17,847 bases of DNA from Spirochaetaceae bacterium (GCA_031257075.1 JAIRPM010000027.1:1-17847), one strand, 5' to 3'; shown: positions 1 to 8,003, counted from the first letter of the stretch. Numbers and translations are program-made. Notes: generated by a model from the sequence alone, not told the origin.

Positions 1-1127
1 TTTCCATTGATAAGGCCTCCGCTATTCAGTGTAAGCGTATCTGTAGAGATGGTAGAAGAAATCGATACCTGTTCAAATTTTATTTCCTGGTTGACAATAA
101 GGGTTCCAGCACGAAGCACAGGCGAGGCTGGCCATAGAAACACCTGCGCATCTGCTTCAAACTGCGCAAGGCTGCCACTAATGCTTCCTACATTGCCGCT
201 GATTTTCGCTGTTGTCCCGTTCAATTTTAACTTTGTGTAGAAGGCAGCGCTATCCTCTATTACGTTGCCGGCCAAAAGGATGTTGGTACCGGTGATTTCC
301 ACTACGTTGCCGACCGCGTAATCGCTGTTTATCTTGATATTACGGCCCATTGAGGTTAAAGAACCGCCTACATTCAACGTAACATCGCCGGCCGCGCGCA
401 CCTCATCGGCAACAAGGATATCGCCGGTCTTTTCAATGAGCGTTACCGACCCGTTGGTTGATGATACCCCGTCCAAGGTGAGCGTGTTGCCTGCGCCGGC
501 ATTGTTTGTCCATTGGATGTTACCGGAAGCGGTAAGGGCTATTTTTGTCGCGGCATTGTTGTCATTGCTCATAGTAATAGCGCCTGTCGCCGCAGATGCC
601 GTTACCTTAAGGCTGCCGCCAAACGGCGCGATAATGGGGATTAGTTGCCGTATATCGCCGCCGGGAGCGCTTGTAGTGGCTTTGAAAATAGAAACCTCGA
701 TAGGGCTGCTAGTACCACCCGTTAGCAGTACCCCAGAGACGGCAGTTATTTCCAACTCATCTAACCGGACAGAACCGTTATTGTTGAATGTAAATGTCCC
801 CGTATTGTCTACTTCTATTTTGCTCGATGACTGTCCTATGAGAGTTCCGTTAGCAACGAGAATATTGCCCTTGACGTTCAATGTAACGCTGCTTTGGATG
901 GTAAGACTGCCGTTGTAAAGAGAAACATCATGGCAGTCCGCGGCAGCATTCAGCGTTATGGTGTGATTTATCTCAACATTATCGGTCGCTGTCGGAACTG
1001 CCGTGGAGTTCCATGTAGACGGGTCGTCCCAGTTGCCATCCTGCATACTGTAAAGATCAGCCGCTCCGGCTGGAACCGCCGCAAAGGCCAGAAAAACCGG
1101 TGCTATTTTCCTAAAAAAGCGCTTCAT
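1..1127 (-). CDS. Secreted beta-helix/adhesin-like surface protein, N-terminal part (runs off left edge)
   Basis: The reverse strand is open without a stop from the ATG at 1127 to the window edge, giving about 375 residues. It begins with a clear Sec signal peptide: basic MKRFFRK, a hydrophobic core, and an A-G-A cleavage site near residue 22. Residues 30-60 (GNWDDPSTWN, then VPTATDNVEINHTITLN) match the kind of motif found at the N-terminus of large secreted repeat proteins that fold as stacked beta-strands. The rest is rich in short Asn/Gly/Thr/Val strands, such as GDILVADEVRAAGDVTLNVG, as in filamentous-haemagglutinin-like passenger domains. It is divergent from the lipoprotein gene at 1244. 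No Shine-Dalgarno sequence precedes the ATG; a promoter whose -10 ends 7 bases upstream suggests a leaderless message. The plus-strand open frames here (7-240, 334-918) are antisense shadows. The family is inferred from sequence style; the C-terminus, and hence the secretion route, is not visible. Confidence 0.75.
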   Translation of the reverse strand, partial: MKRFFRKIAPVFLAFAAVPAGAADLYSMQDGNWDDPSTWNSTAVPTATDNVEINHTITLNAAADCHDVSLYNGSLTIQSSVTLNVKGNILVANGTLIGQSSSKIEVDNTGTFTFNNNGSVRLDELEITAVSGVLLTGGTSSPIEVSIFKATTSAPGGDIRQLIPIIAPFGGSLKVTASAATGAITMSNDNNAATKIALTASGNIQWTNNAGAGNTLTLDGVSSTNGSVTLIEKTGDILVADEVRAAGDVTLNVGGSLTSMGRNIKINSDYAVGNVVEITGTNILLAGNVIEDSAAFYTKLKLNGTTAKISGNVGSISGSLAQFEADAQVFLWPASPVLRAGTLIVNQEIKFEQVSISSTISTDTLTLNSGGLING

Positions 1128-1134
1128 TGTAGTA

Positions 1135-1163
1135 AAAATACCAAAAAACCGGTTTTAGGGCAA
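1135..1163 (-). promoter_or_regulatory. Promoter of the left-edge surface gene
   Basis: On the minus strand TTGCCC (1163-1158) is followed after 17 bases by TATTTT (1140-1135). The start codon lies 7 bases beyond the -10, so transcription would begin at or next to the ATG at 1127. The match is 4 of 6 at each hexamer. Confidence 0.45.
1145..1156. repeat. 12-bp perfect palindrome, possible operator
   Basis: AAAACCGGTTTT is a perfect palindrome sitting entirely inside the 17-bp spacer of the minus-strand promoter and about 35 bp upstream of the plus-strand -35. That position suits a regulator-binding site acting on one or both divergent surface genes. No regulator can be named. Confidence 0.35.
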
Positions 1164-1190
1164 ATGCTTTTGCCGCCGGACTGAAATTAC

Positions 1191-1219
1191 TTGCCCCTAT
1201 CATTTTTTTTTGTTACTAT
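1191..1219 (+). promoter_or_regulatory. Promoter of the lipoprotein-fthC-lon operon
   Basis: TTGCCC (1191-1196), a 17-bp spacer and TACTAT (1214-1219) lie upstream of an AGAGAGG ribosome binding site at 1231-1237 and the ATG at 1244. Both divergent promoters use the same -35 hexamer. An alternative -10, TATATT at 1219-1224, cannot be excluded. Confidence 0.45.
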
Positions 1220-1243
1220 ATATTGGGTAGAGAGAGGCGTATT

Positions 1244-4200
1244 ATGAAAAAAGTAGGATTTGCGCATATACACGAATTTGCGCGAAAACGCATAGTGCCA
1301 TGGGCAGGATTTTTTGGCCGGACGGCTGTTTGGCCGTTGGCCGCTCTTGTGTTGATTCTCACCGCTTGTATGCAGCCTACCGTCAAAAGCCCCTCAACCG
1401 AAAAGCCTGAAGAAACCCAAAAAGAAGAAATCCTTGAACTGGTGAACGAAGTCAGCGTTATGTCCGACAACATAGCCAGCAGGCTTTCTAATATAAAGAT
1501 TACAAACGAAATCAATCCGAGAACGTTCTCTATGGAAGGGAATCAAAACGCCGACATACTTTGGATAAAACCGCAACTTTCGGGGACAACCATAAAGGCA
1601 ACGATATCAATAGACAACAACTGGTGGGGCACCTACAAAGGCACCGGCGTTTGGGAATGGCCCGAAACCCCCGGCGTGCCTACGGAAGACAGCCCCGGCA
1701 ATTCCCCCCCTCCTCCGGCAAGCGAAACAACAACCCCAAAATCCGTTCCTTTTAATATGGCAATGTCGATAGAAATTGTGGTGTCAGGCAGTTCAGAATT
1801 GATTTCAAATACCTACCTTTACCATATCAAACCTTACATCCCCAGCACTTCAGGCCAAGTAACGCTCAAAACGCTATCAGGGCGTATAACCGGCAACCTT
1901 TCAAAGGCATTCCAAGGAAGCAATTACAGCAAAACGGCCCATAATGATGTCGCGGCTTATGCGGCTTCAGAAAAATCGGGCTGGATAGCCAAAGCGGTTG
2001 AAGCGGTCGACACTTCAGGTACTGTGATAGGCAGCACAATTTGGACAGGCGGTTCAATGGCAGGCCGGTATTTCACGCTGCCCATTATGGGAGCAACCGG
2101 TTCCAGCCTTCCCAGCGGTATTAAATACCGTGTCGTGTTTCAGAAATCGGGCGCGGCGCCTCACTACAGTTATCCGCCTGCTTTTCTGACAGAATTCGCG
2201 GTTGCGGAAGCGGCGGCCACCGCGGATATGCCGTATAAGCACACCATTTTCCCGGATGAAGTTATGGATATGAGCAGCGCCGCCGGAAATAACAGTTGGC
2301 TGATAAACGGTCAGGATTATGAAGTTCCCGAAGATGGCAAAATTACGGAAGTGATACTCGAAGCGGTAGCGCAAACAACCGGACAGGTTCACATCGGTTT
2401 GTGGCGCAACGCAAAAAACGGGGTAGCCGCCGTCAAAATGTACGATGAAACAGTCAACACCGTATCCGGGAAGAACACTTTTACTGTGAATTGGGACGCG
2501 CAAAAAGGCGACAAAATCGGAGTAATGATAAAAGACAATACCACCGCCTATGTACGGGTAAATCATGTTGTAAACGGGATGGCGCTTTGGGCGGATGAAC
2601 AGGGCAATTGTACCAATGACGCGAGCAAGGCTGCCTATGCGGCGGTAGGCGTGGGCTATATATTCCAGCCGGCGGCCGGCAAACAATTTGTTGAATTGCC
2701 GGTAAACCTTGCCGTTATTCCTATGGGAGGCACGGACAGTTACCGGGGACTGGATGCCAAATCAATTCTTAAACAGATAGGCAGCAGCGACATATTCCCG
2801 CTGAACGGCAGTTATATGCTCTTTAGCGATATAGAATTTTCAGGCGGTGAAGTTTTTACCCCGATAGGCAGAGGAGGCGGAAAAAACTACATATTCTGCG
2901 GTAATTTCTATGGAAATGGGCATACGATAAAAAATCTGCGGCTGACAAATTCACAGCCTGTCAGTTTTAATATGATGGGCATTTTTGGCCGTGTTTATGG
3001 TTCCAGTGACGGTTTTTACCGCGCAACGTTTGCCGATTTGAATATCATCGTTGACACGTCGGCGCAAATGACTCTTTCGACTTCGTTAGACAACTATCTA
3101 GGTATCCTTGCCGGAGATTGTTATTATGGCGCGGAAATAACCAATGTTCATATACGCGGTAATGAACCGGGCATGCCGCTCAGAGTTAAAATAGAAAACC
3201 CCCAGGCAATGAGGTTCGGGACGCTTAGCGGACGGTTAGGGCAGAATACCGCCGGCATCACCAATATAATTACACGCTGTTCCAATTCGCTGGATGTCTA
3301 TATTGAATACGAGGGTACCGCTAATTATGCCGGTCATGTCGGAGGTTTAGTGGGCGAAGTTATCGGTAATGGATATACAACGTTGATAACCAGTTGTTAC
3401 AATGACGGGGCTATTACCGCATTCTATTGCAATACAACCGCCGACCAATGGTCGTTTACCGGCGGCATTGTGGGCAGGTGGACCGGCGGCGGAAACAATC
3501 GGGGAATTTATGACTGCTACTCCACCGGTAAAATTACCCAGGTGCATGGGGGCAAGGCTACCGGCAGCAGTTTTACCATAAGCGGGCCGGGCGCTGCATC
3601 TCCGCTTACCATAACCTATAACGGCACAACCGGCAAAGGCTATAGCAGGACAGGCGGTATTGTTGGGGATATGTACGATGCCAATTCATTTATTAGGCGC
3701 ACCTACTCGGCGGCGACTATCAAGCAACTGGGGCAGGTAACGAGCCAACGGCAAATCGGCGGTATAGCCGGATGGAACAACGCTACAAACCAAACATACC
3801 TATCTGGAAACGTATTCTTAGGCCCGGAAATTTCATGGGAAGCAACCAGTCCTACTACCGTTTTCAACGGCCGTATTGCGCGGTGGCCTAACAACGCAAA
3901 CTTGAATTACGCATGGTCTGGAGTCAAGATGGGGCAACCAACGGCGTTGGCAACTGTAACCGACAGCCAATACAATGGCACCGGCTTTAACCTTGCGGAC
4001 TTCGTGAATAATGACACAAAATTCAAGGCGCTGCCGCTTGCCACGAACTCTGACTGGAAATTTGAAAACAATGCCGGTACCGGCGCGGACGGCCAAACGG
4101 TTGCGGGACGTGATTGGCAATGGAAACTGATAACCGGCTACCCCTTCCCGGTACTGTGGTGGCAGGCAAATGATATTGAGCAGACCGGCACCAAAACCGG

Positions 4201-4339
4201 GCCGGACGGCGGGCAAATAAAGTACCAGTGGTGGGAAACAGCCCCTCCCGCAATAGATGAAACATGGCCTTCTGATGCGACTAATACCAGTATTGTTACA
4301 ACCCTAACGATACCTCATACTTGGAGCGTAAATGACTAA
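1244..4339 (+). CDS. Large surface lipoprotein with GLUG-like repeats
   Basis: A 1031-residue predicted lipoprotein. The start is the ATG at 1244, because AGAGAGG at 1231-1237 is well spaced from it; the upstream TTG at 1223 would overlap that site. The signal peptide is unusually long: about 31 residues precede the hydrophobic core, ending in lipobox LTAC with the acylated Cys at residue 42. A proline-rich linker (NSPPPPASETTT, around residue 155) contains a C7 tract. Residues about 335-470 look like a beta-sandwich domain (inference). From residue about 575 on there are GLUG-like motifs: GIFGRV (579), GILAGD (620), GGLVGE (700), GGIVGR (740), GGIVGD (804) and GGIAGW (839). GLUG motifs are known from large bacterial surface proteins. 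The C-terminus (YQWWE to HTWSVND) resembles the beginning of an Ig-like domain that stops early. The last 8 bases overlap fthC. Host or matrix attachment is a guess; no enzymatic motif was seen. Confidence 0.82.
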   Translation: MKKVGFAHIHEFARKRIVPWAGFFGRTAVWPLAALVLILTACMQPTVKSPSTEKPEETQKEEILELVNEVSVMSDNIASRLSNIKITNEINPRTFSMEGNQNADILWIKPQLSGTTIKATISIDNNWWGTYKGTGVWEWPETPGVPTEDSPGNSPPPPASETTTPKSVPFNMAMSIEIVVSGSSELISNTYLYHIKPYIPSTSGQVTLKTLSGRITGNLSKAFQGSNYSKTAHNDVAAYAASEKSGWIAKAVEAVDTSGTVIGSTIWTGGSMAGRYFTLPIMGATGSSLPSGIKYRVVFQKSGAAPHYSYPPAFLTEFAVAEAAATADMPYKHTIFPDEVMDMSSAAGNNSWLINGQDYEVPEDGKITEVILEAVAQTTGQVHIGLWRNAKNGVAAVKMYDETVNTVSGKNTFTVNWDAQKGDKIGVMIKDNTTAYVRVNHVVNGMALWADEQGNCTNDASKAAYAAVGVGYIFQPAAGKQFVELPVNLAVIPMGGTDSYRGLDAKSILKQIGSSDIFPLNGSYMLFSDIEFSGGEVFTPIGRGGGKNYIFCGNFYGNGHTIKNLRLTNSQPVSFNMMGIFGRVYGSSDGFYRATFADLNIIVDTSAQMTLSTSLDNYLGILAGDCYYGAEITNVHIRGNEPGMPLRVKIENPQAMRFGTLSGRLGQNTAGITNIITRCSNSLDVYIEYEGTANYAGHVGGLVGEVIGNGYTTLITSCYNDGAITAFYCNTTADQWSFTGGIVGRWTGGGNNRGIYDCYSTGKITQVHGGKATGSSFTISGPGAASPLTITYNGTTGKGYSRTGGIVGDMYDANSFIRRTYSAATIKQLGQVTSQRQIGGIAGWNNATNQTYLSGNVFLGPEISWEATSPTTVFNGRIARWPNNANLNYAWSGVKMGQPTALATVTDSQYNGTGFNLADFVNNDTKFKALPLATNSDWKFENNAGTGADGQTVAGRDWQWKLITGYPFPVLWWQANDIEQTGTKTGPDGGQIKYQWWETAPPAIDETWPSDATNTSIVTTLTIPHTWSVND

Positions 4340-4919
4340 ACAAGAATTACGCAAGATAATGAAAGCAAAACTAAAAGAAATTCCCGCTGCGGAATTTCTT
4401 TTAGAGGGCAAGCAAGCGGCGGCGCGGCTTGCGGCAAGCGCCTTGTGGAAAAACTACAAGCGTGTACTGATTTACCTTTCTATGCCGGATGAAATTGACA
4501 CCGCGCCGCTTTTGGAAATCGCTTTTCGCGAAGGCAAAGAAGTCTATTCTCCAAAAGTTGAATCCGATACCGGCATGCGCTTTTTCCGCGTAAGCGCCGG
4601 CGAATCATCGTGGGTTACGGGGTCTTTTGGCATCCGCGAGCCGGCCGGCCGCGAAGAGGATGCCTTCAACCCGGAAGCAGGGGCGGCGCTTGTCATTTCT
4701 CCGGGACTTGCCTTTGACCGCAAAGGCAACCGTATGGGGCGCGGCAAGGGCTACTATGACCGCTTTTACGAGAAACTATTTGCGGCAAGCCCCGATTCTG
4801 CCGTTTGCGCTATGTGTATGGCTTGTGAAATTGTAGACGAGGTGCCTACCGAACAATTCGACCGCAGGGTAAACGCTCTATGTACAAAAGAGGAATTCAT
4901 TACAATAAACCATGGCTGA
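4332..4919 (+). CDS. fthC: 5-formyltetrahydrofolate cyclo-ligase (5,10-methenyl-THF synthetase)
   Basis: A cytoplasmic enzyme that uses ATP to convert 5-formyl-THF to 5,10-methenyl-THF, returning this storage form to the one-carbon folate pool. The 195 residues are the normal family length. The N-terminal helix (KQELRKIMKAKLKEI) and the signature block around residues 119-146 (LVISPGLAFDRKGNRMG, then GRGKGYYDRF) are characteristic; the Gly-rich part contacts ATP and phosphate in the family. The PKVE segment near residue 75 also fits. The start is supported by GGAG at 4323-4326, 5 bases upstream. The ATG lies inside the end of the lipoprotein gene (8-base overlap), and its own end overlaps lon by 8 bases, so translation is probably coupled through all three. 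No damage is seen. Confidence 0.93.
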   Translation: MTKQELRKIMKAKLKEIPAAEFLLEGKQAAARLAASALWKNYKRVLIYLSMPDEIDTAPLLEIAFREGKEVYSPKVESDTGMRFFRVSAGESSWVTGSFGIREPAGREEDAFNPEAGAALVISPGLAFDRKGNRMGRGKGYYDRFYEKLFAASPDSAVCAMCMACEIVDEVPTEQFDRRVNALCTKEEFITINHG

Positions 4920-7377
4920 CCAGATAATCCCCATCGACCAAATTTTACCGCAGCGGCTGCCGCTTGTTCCTCTTAGCGGCAGGCCTATTTTCCCCGGCAT
5001 TTTTACGCCTATTTTGATAGGCACTCCGCCGGAAGTAAAAATGATAGAAGCGGTTGTAGCCGGAGATGCGCTTATTGGCCTTGTGCTGATAAAAAACGAA
5101 GAAGAAAAACAAACTATTTCCGGCCTCTACAAAACCGGCACGGTAGCGCGTATCGTAAAAAAAATTAACCTGCCAGATGGCGGTGTCAATATTTTTATAT
5201 CAACTATTAAGCGTTTCAAAATAAAAAAAGCGCTCAGCGATTCCAATCCGATGATAGCCGCCGTTGAATACTACGAAGATGCCAACGATACATCGAGTGA
5301 CGCAAAAGCGCTCATCCGCGCGCTCATAACCGAAATGAAAGTCATATCAGAAAACAATCCGCTGTTTTCCGAAGACATGCGCCTTAACATGATAAACATC
5401 GACCATCCCGGAAAAATAGCCGATTTTATCACAAGCATTTTGAATATCGACAAAGAAAAACAGCAGAAAATTTTGGAGACCTTGAATGTACGCAAACGCA
5501 TGGAACAAGTTTTGATATATATCAAAAAAGAACAAGACATCATGCGAATTCAACAAAAAATTCAACGGGAAATAAATGAAAAAATTGAAAAAAACCAGCG
5601 TGAATATTTTTTAAAAGAAGAATTAAAAGCAATAAAAACAGAATTAGGGCAGGATGCTGATGCAAAAACTACCGATTATAAACGCTTAAAAGAAAAATTC
5701 GATAGTTTTAATTTTGAGGGCGAAATAAAATCTATCGTTGACGAGGAAATGGAAAAATTCAGCATGGTAGATATGCATTCGCCTGAATTCGCCATTATCC
5801 GCAACTACCTCGACTGGATTGCCGCTCTTCCCTGGGGCGGCCCCGAACCTGAGCATTTTGATCTGAAAAGCGCTGCTGCTATTCTGGAAAAAGACCATTA
5901 CGGCCTGAAAGACGTGAAAAACCGCATCATTGAATACTTGGCCGTGCGCAAGCTTCGGACGGGCAGCGCCGGCGCGGCAAAAGCCCCCGCCGGTTCTATC
6001 ATCTGCCTGTTAGGGCCGCCCGGTGTAGGAAAAACTTCGGTAGGCCGTTCCATTGCGCGGGCACTCGGCAAAGAATTCTACCGGTTTTCCGTGGGCGGTA
6101 TGCGCGATGAAGCGGAAATCAAAGGCCACCGCCGTACGTACATAGGCGCTATGCCGGGTAAAATTATACAAGGCCTCAAAGTTGTCAAAACAAAATCGCC
6201 GGTTTTTATGCTCGATGAAATCGATAAAATGAGCGCCAGTTATTCGGGCGACCCGGCAAGTGCCCTGCTTGAAGTGCTCGACCCTGAACAGAATGTCAGT
6301 TTCCGCGACCATTACCTTGATTTGCCATTTGACATATCGCATATCTTTTTTATTGTTACCGCAAACACATTGGACACTATCCCCCTCCCCCTCATTGACC
6401 GCATGGAAATCATTGAACTGCCCGGCTATATTGATACTGAAAAACTTGAAATTGCCAGGCATTACCTTCTGCCCAAGAGCCTTGAAAAAAACGGCCTGAA
6501 AAAAAATCAAGTCAAATATACCAAAGACTCGCTTTTGTTTATTGCCAATGGCTATGCGCGTGAAGCCGGGGTGCGCAATTTTGAAAAAAACATGGATAAG
6601 ATACACCGCAAAATAGCAAAAAGAATCGTGGAAATACAGGAAGGCGTTGTAGTAGAATTTGGCGTGAAAAAATCCGGCAATAAAAAGGCGGAACCTACAG
6701 CCCCTCCCCCCCCTGAAAACAGTGACGGCAACTTCATTATCGACAAGGCTCTTATCGAAAAATATCTCGGCAAGCCCTTGTTCCCGGAAGGCGTTTACAA
6801 AAAAGCCGACCGTCCCGGCATGTCGCTGGGGCTGGCTTGGACAAGTATGGGCGGCGATACGCTTGTCATCGAGGCAACTTCTGTGCCGGGCAAGGGCGGG
6901 TTTACGCTCACCGGTCAAATGGGGGATGTAATGAAAGAATCGGCGGAAATCGCGCTTACTGTGGCGCGGAAAACAACGTCAGAACACTTTGGTATAAAAG
7001 CCAAATGGTTTGAACGCAACCACATCCATTTGCACATACCTGAAGGGGCTACACCCAAAGACGGCCCGTCAGCCGGTATCACTATGGCCATCGCCCTTAT
7101 AAGCCTCGTTACCGAACGTGTTATTACGCCCTGCCTAACAATGACCGGAGAACTGTCTCTCACAGGGCAAGTGCTGCCGATAGGAGGGTTAAAAGAAAAA
7201 ACAGTCGCGGCGCAGCGTAACAAGGCTAGACATATTATCATACCCAAACAAAATCTGCGCGACCTTGATGAAATTCCAGAAAACGTAAAAAGCGGTATTA
7301 CATTCCATCCGGTGGAAACTTTTGCGGAAGTATTGGCGTTGGCATTGCCGCCCCTATCCCAAGCCGATGCCACATAA
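4912..7377 (+). CDS. lon: ATP-dependent protease La (Lon)
   Basis: A hexameric cytosolic AAA+ serine protease that degrades misfolded and regulatory proteins. It has 821 residues, near the family norm. The N-terminal LON substrate domain starts at LPLVPLSGRPIFPG and is followed by a charged coiled coil (residues about 200-260). The AAA+ module has Walker A GPPGVGKTS (Lys374) and Walker B FMLDEIDKM. The protease domain has the Ser-Lys dyad: Ser720 in PKDGPSAG and Lys763 in GGLKEK. Between the AAA+ and protease domains is a hydrophilic proline-rich linker (KKAEPTAPPPPENSDG, about residues 590-605) whose codons include eight consecutive C. The start has no close ribosome binding site: AGAGGA at 4889-4894 is 17 bases away. 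Re-initiation after fthC, through the 8-base overlap, is therefore likely. Confidence 0.96.
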   Translation: MADQIIPIDQILPQRLPLVPLSGRPIFPGIFTPILIGTPPEVKMIEAVVAGDALIGLVLIKNEEEKQTISGLYKTGTVARIVKKINLPDGGVNIFISTIKRFKIKKALSDSNPMIAAVEYYEDANDTSSDAKALIRALITEMKVISENNPLFSEDMRLNMINIDHPGKIADFITSILNIDKEKQQKILETLNVRKRMEQVLIYIKKEQDIMRIQQKIQREINEKIEKNQREYFLKEELKAIKTELGQDADAKTTDYKRLKEKFDSFNFEGEIKSIVDEEMEKFSMVDMHSPEFAIIRNYLDWIAALPWGGPEPEHFDLKSAAAILEKDHYGLKDVKNRIIEYLAVRKLRTGSAGAAKAPAGSIICLLGPPGVGKTSVGRSIARALGKEFYRFSVGGMRDEAEIKGHRRTYIGAMPGKIIQGLKVVKTKSPVFMLDEIDKMSASYSGDPASALLEVLDPEQNVSFRDHYLDLPFDISHIFFIVTANTLDTIPLPLIDRMEIIELPGYIDTEKLEIARHYLLPKSLEKNGLKKNQVKYTKDSLLFIANGYAREAGVRNFEKNMDKIHRKIAKRIVEIQEGVVVEFGVKKSGNKKAEPTAPPPPENSDGNFIIDKALIEKYLGKPLFPEGVYKKADRPGMSLGLAWTSMGGDTLVIEATSVPGKGGFTLTGQMGDVMKESAEIALTVARKTTSEHFGIKAKWFERNHIHLHIPEGATPKDGPSAGITMAIALISLVTERVITPCLTMTGELSLTGQVLPIGGLKEKTVAAQRNKARHIIIPKQNLRDLDEIPENVKSGITFHPVETFAEVLALALPPLSQADAT
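6706..6713 (+). repeat. C8 homopolymer inside lon
   Basis: Eight consecutive C within the Pro codons of the Lon inter-domain linker. A one-base slip here would leave the ATPase part intact and remove the Ser-Lys protease domain. As sequenced the frame is intact. Confidence 0.6.
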
Positions 7378-7385
7378 ACACAACG

Positions 7386-7404
7386 CTGTCTTAAAACAGT
7401 TTTT
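7386..7404 (+). terminator. Weak terminator-like hairpin after lon
   Basis: CTGT (7386-7389) and ACAG (7396-7399) enclose a 6-base loop and are followed by T5. The 4-bp stem is short for an intrinsic terminator. It is the only hairpin plus T-run downstream of the operon. Confidence 0.3.
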
Positions 7405-7410
7405 GAATAA

Positions 7411-7453
7411 TCCGCCCCGGACAGTATGCCGATAGAGTGCCGGCATGAGCGGA
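7411..7453. repeat. Nested inverted repeats between convergent genes
   Basis: The outer arms TCCGC (7411-7415) and GCGGA (7449-7453) enclose the inner arms ATGCCG (7426-7431) and CGGCAT (7441-7446). The structure lies in the 90-bp gap between lon and the small lipoprotein, which converge. It may help end transcription from either side, but no T-tract follows. Confidence 0.35.
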
Positions 7454-7467
7454 CATTCAGGGCAGGG

Positions 7468-7752
7468 CTATCTTTTGGCTACCGCTTTTACCTCTCTGTA
7501 AAACCCAAAATAGTTGGTATCGATTATATCGATATCCTTACCTTTGACTTTTTCCAGAAAGTCTTCATAACCGGCGGTTATCGCACCCAAGATAATGCTG
7601 TAACTAGCGATAGTTTTGTCTTTGCCGTTTATACTGGCGGAAGTATACACCCCGAGCGGTGTCTGTACCCCGTTTACCGTTGAGTAGGTAGCACATCCGC
7701 TGCTTACAAGTCCCACTGAAACTATCAACAGGAAAATAATTTTTTTTGCCAT
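7468..7752 (-). CDS. Small lipoprotein, possibly TRL-like family
   Basis: A 94-residue predicted lipoprotein with signal MAKKIIFLLIVSVGLV and lipobox SSGC (Cys at residue 20). Start choice is firm: AAGGAG lies 5 bases before the ATG at 7752. The mature part of about 75 residues has the pattern GVYTSASINGKDKTIASYSI, then LGAITAGYEDFLEKVKGKDI, then DTNYFGFYREVKAV. This recalls the TRL-like small lipoproteins, which have a YT/LG segment followed by an alternating D-x-N/Y-F strand; the match is from memory and moderate. Function is unknown. It converges with lon and is divergent from the XRE regulator at 8074. A perfect 6-bp hairpin (7775-7789) sits one base upstream of the ribosome binding site and may modulate translation. 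Confidence 0.8.
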   Translation of the reverse strand: MAKKIIFLLIVSVGLVSSGCATYSTVNGVQTPLGVYTSASINGKDKTIASYSIILGAITAGYEDFLEKVKGKDIDIIDTNYFGFYREVKAVAKR

Positions 7753-7774
7753 TTTAACTCCTTACTATGGCAAC

Positions 7775-7789
7775 CATAGGTTGTAGGAA
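7775..7789 (-). promoter_or_regulatory. Hairpin next to the small lipoprotein RBS
   Basis: CTATGG (7775-7780) and CCATAG (7784-7789) form a perfect 6-bp stem with a 3-base loop, one base from the AAGGAG (7768-7773, minus strand). Part of it belongs to a 10-mer repeated in inverted orientation at 8023-8032, so it could be an operator, an RNA hairpin, or both. Confidence 0.4.
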
Positions 7790-7902
7790 AACGTGAGGGA
7801 GCGCTTTTGAGAGCAATTCTGTCCGTACACTGACCGCAAAATACGTTCCTCACCCTTCCCATCAATATTCGCATTCCAAACAGAATGCCCAAAATCCAGC
7901 GT

Positions 7903-7932
7903 AAAAGCAAAAGCAAAAGCAAAAGCAAAAGC
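7903..7932. repeat. Five tandem AAAAGC hexamers (microsatellite)
   Basis: Five perfect, uninterrupted copies of AAAAGC between divergent promoters. Tandem short repeats change copy number by slippage and here would alter promoter spacing rather than a reading frame, since each step is 6 bp. Confidence 0.85.
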
Positions 7933-8003
7933 AATGCACGCGCCGGCATTGTTGGATTTTTGTAGGCAAGCAGAAAAACAATCTAATTGATTATATATAA
8001 TTC

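Noticed and set aside
334..918. 194-residue plus-strand open frame near the left edge
   Set aside because: The opposite strand has a longer continuous frame with a signal peptide and beta-strand repeats, which explains the sequence better.
6010..6918. 302-residue open frame antisense to lon
   Set aside because: It is the shadow of a fully conserved lon frame; the protein is Phe/Arg/His-rich with no recognisable domain and no start signals.
7426..7683. 85-residue plus-strand open frame
   Set aside because: It is antisense to the small lipoprotein, which has a lipobox and a strong ribosome binding site.
7725..7949. Minus-strand open frame with a run of Leu encoded by the AAAAGC repeats
   Set aside because: It has no ribosome binding site, its coding character comes only from the microsatellite, and it overlaps the start of a well-supported lipoprotein gene.
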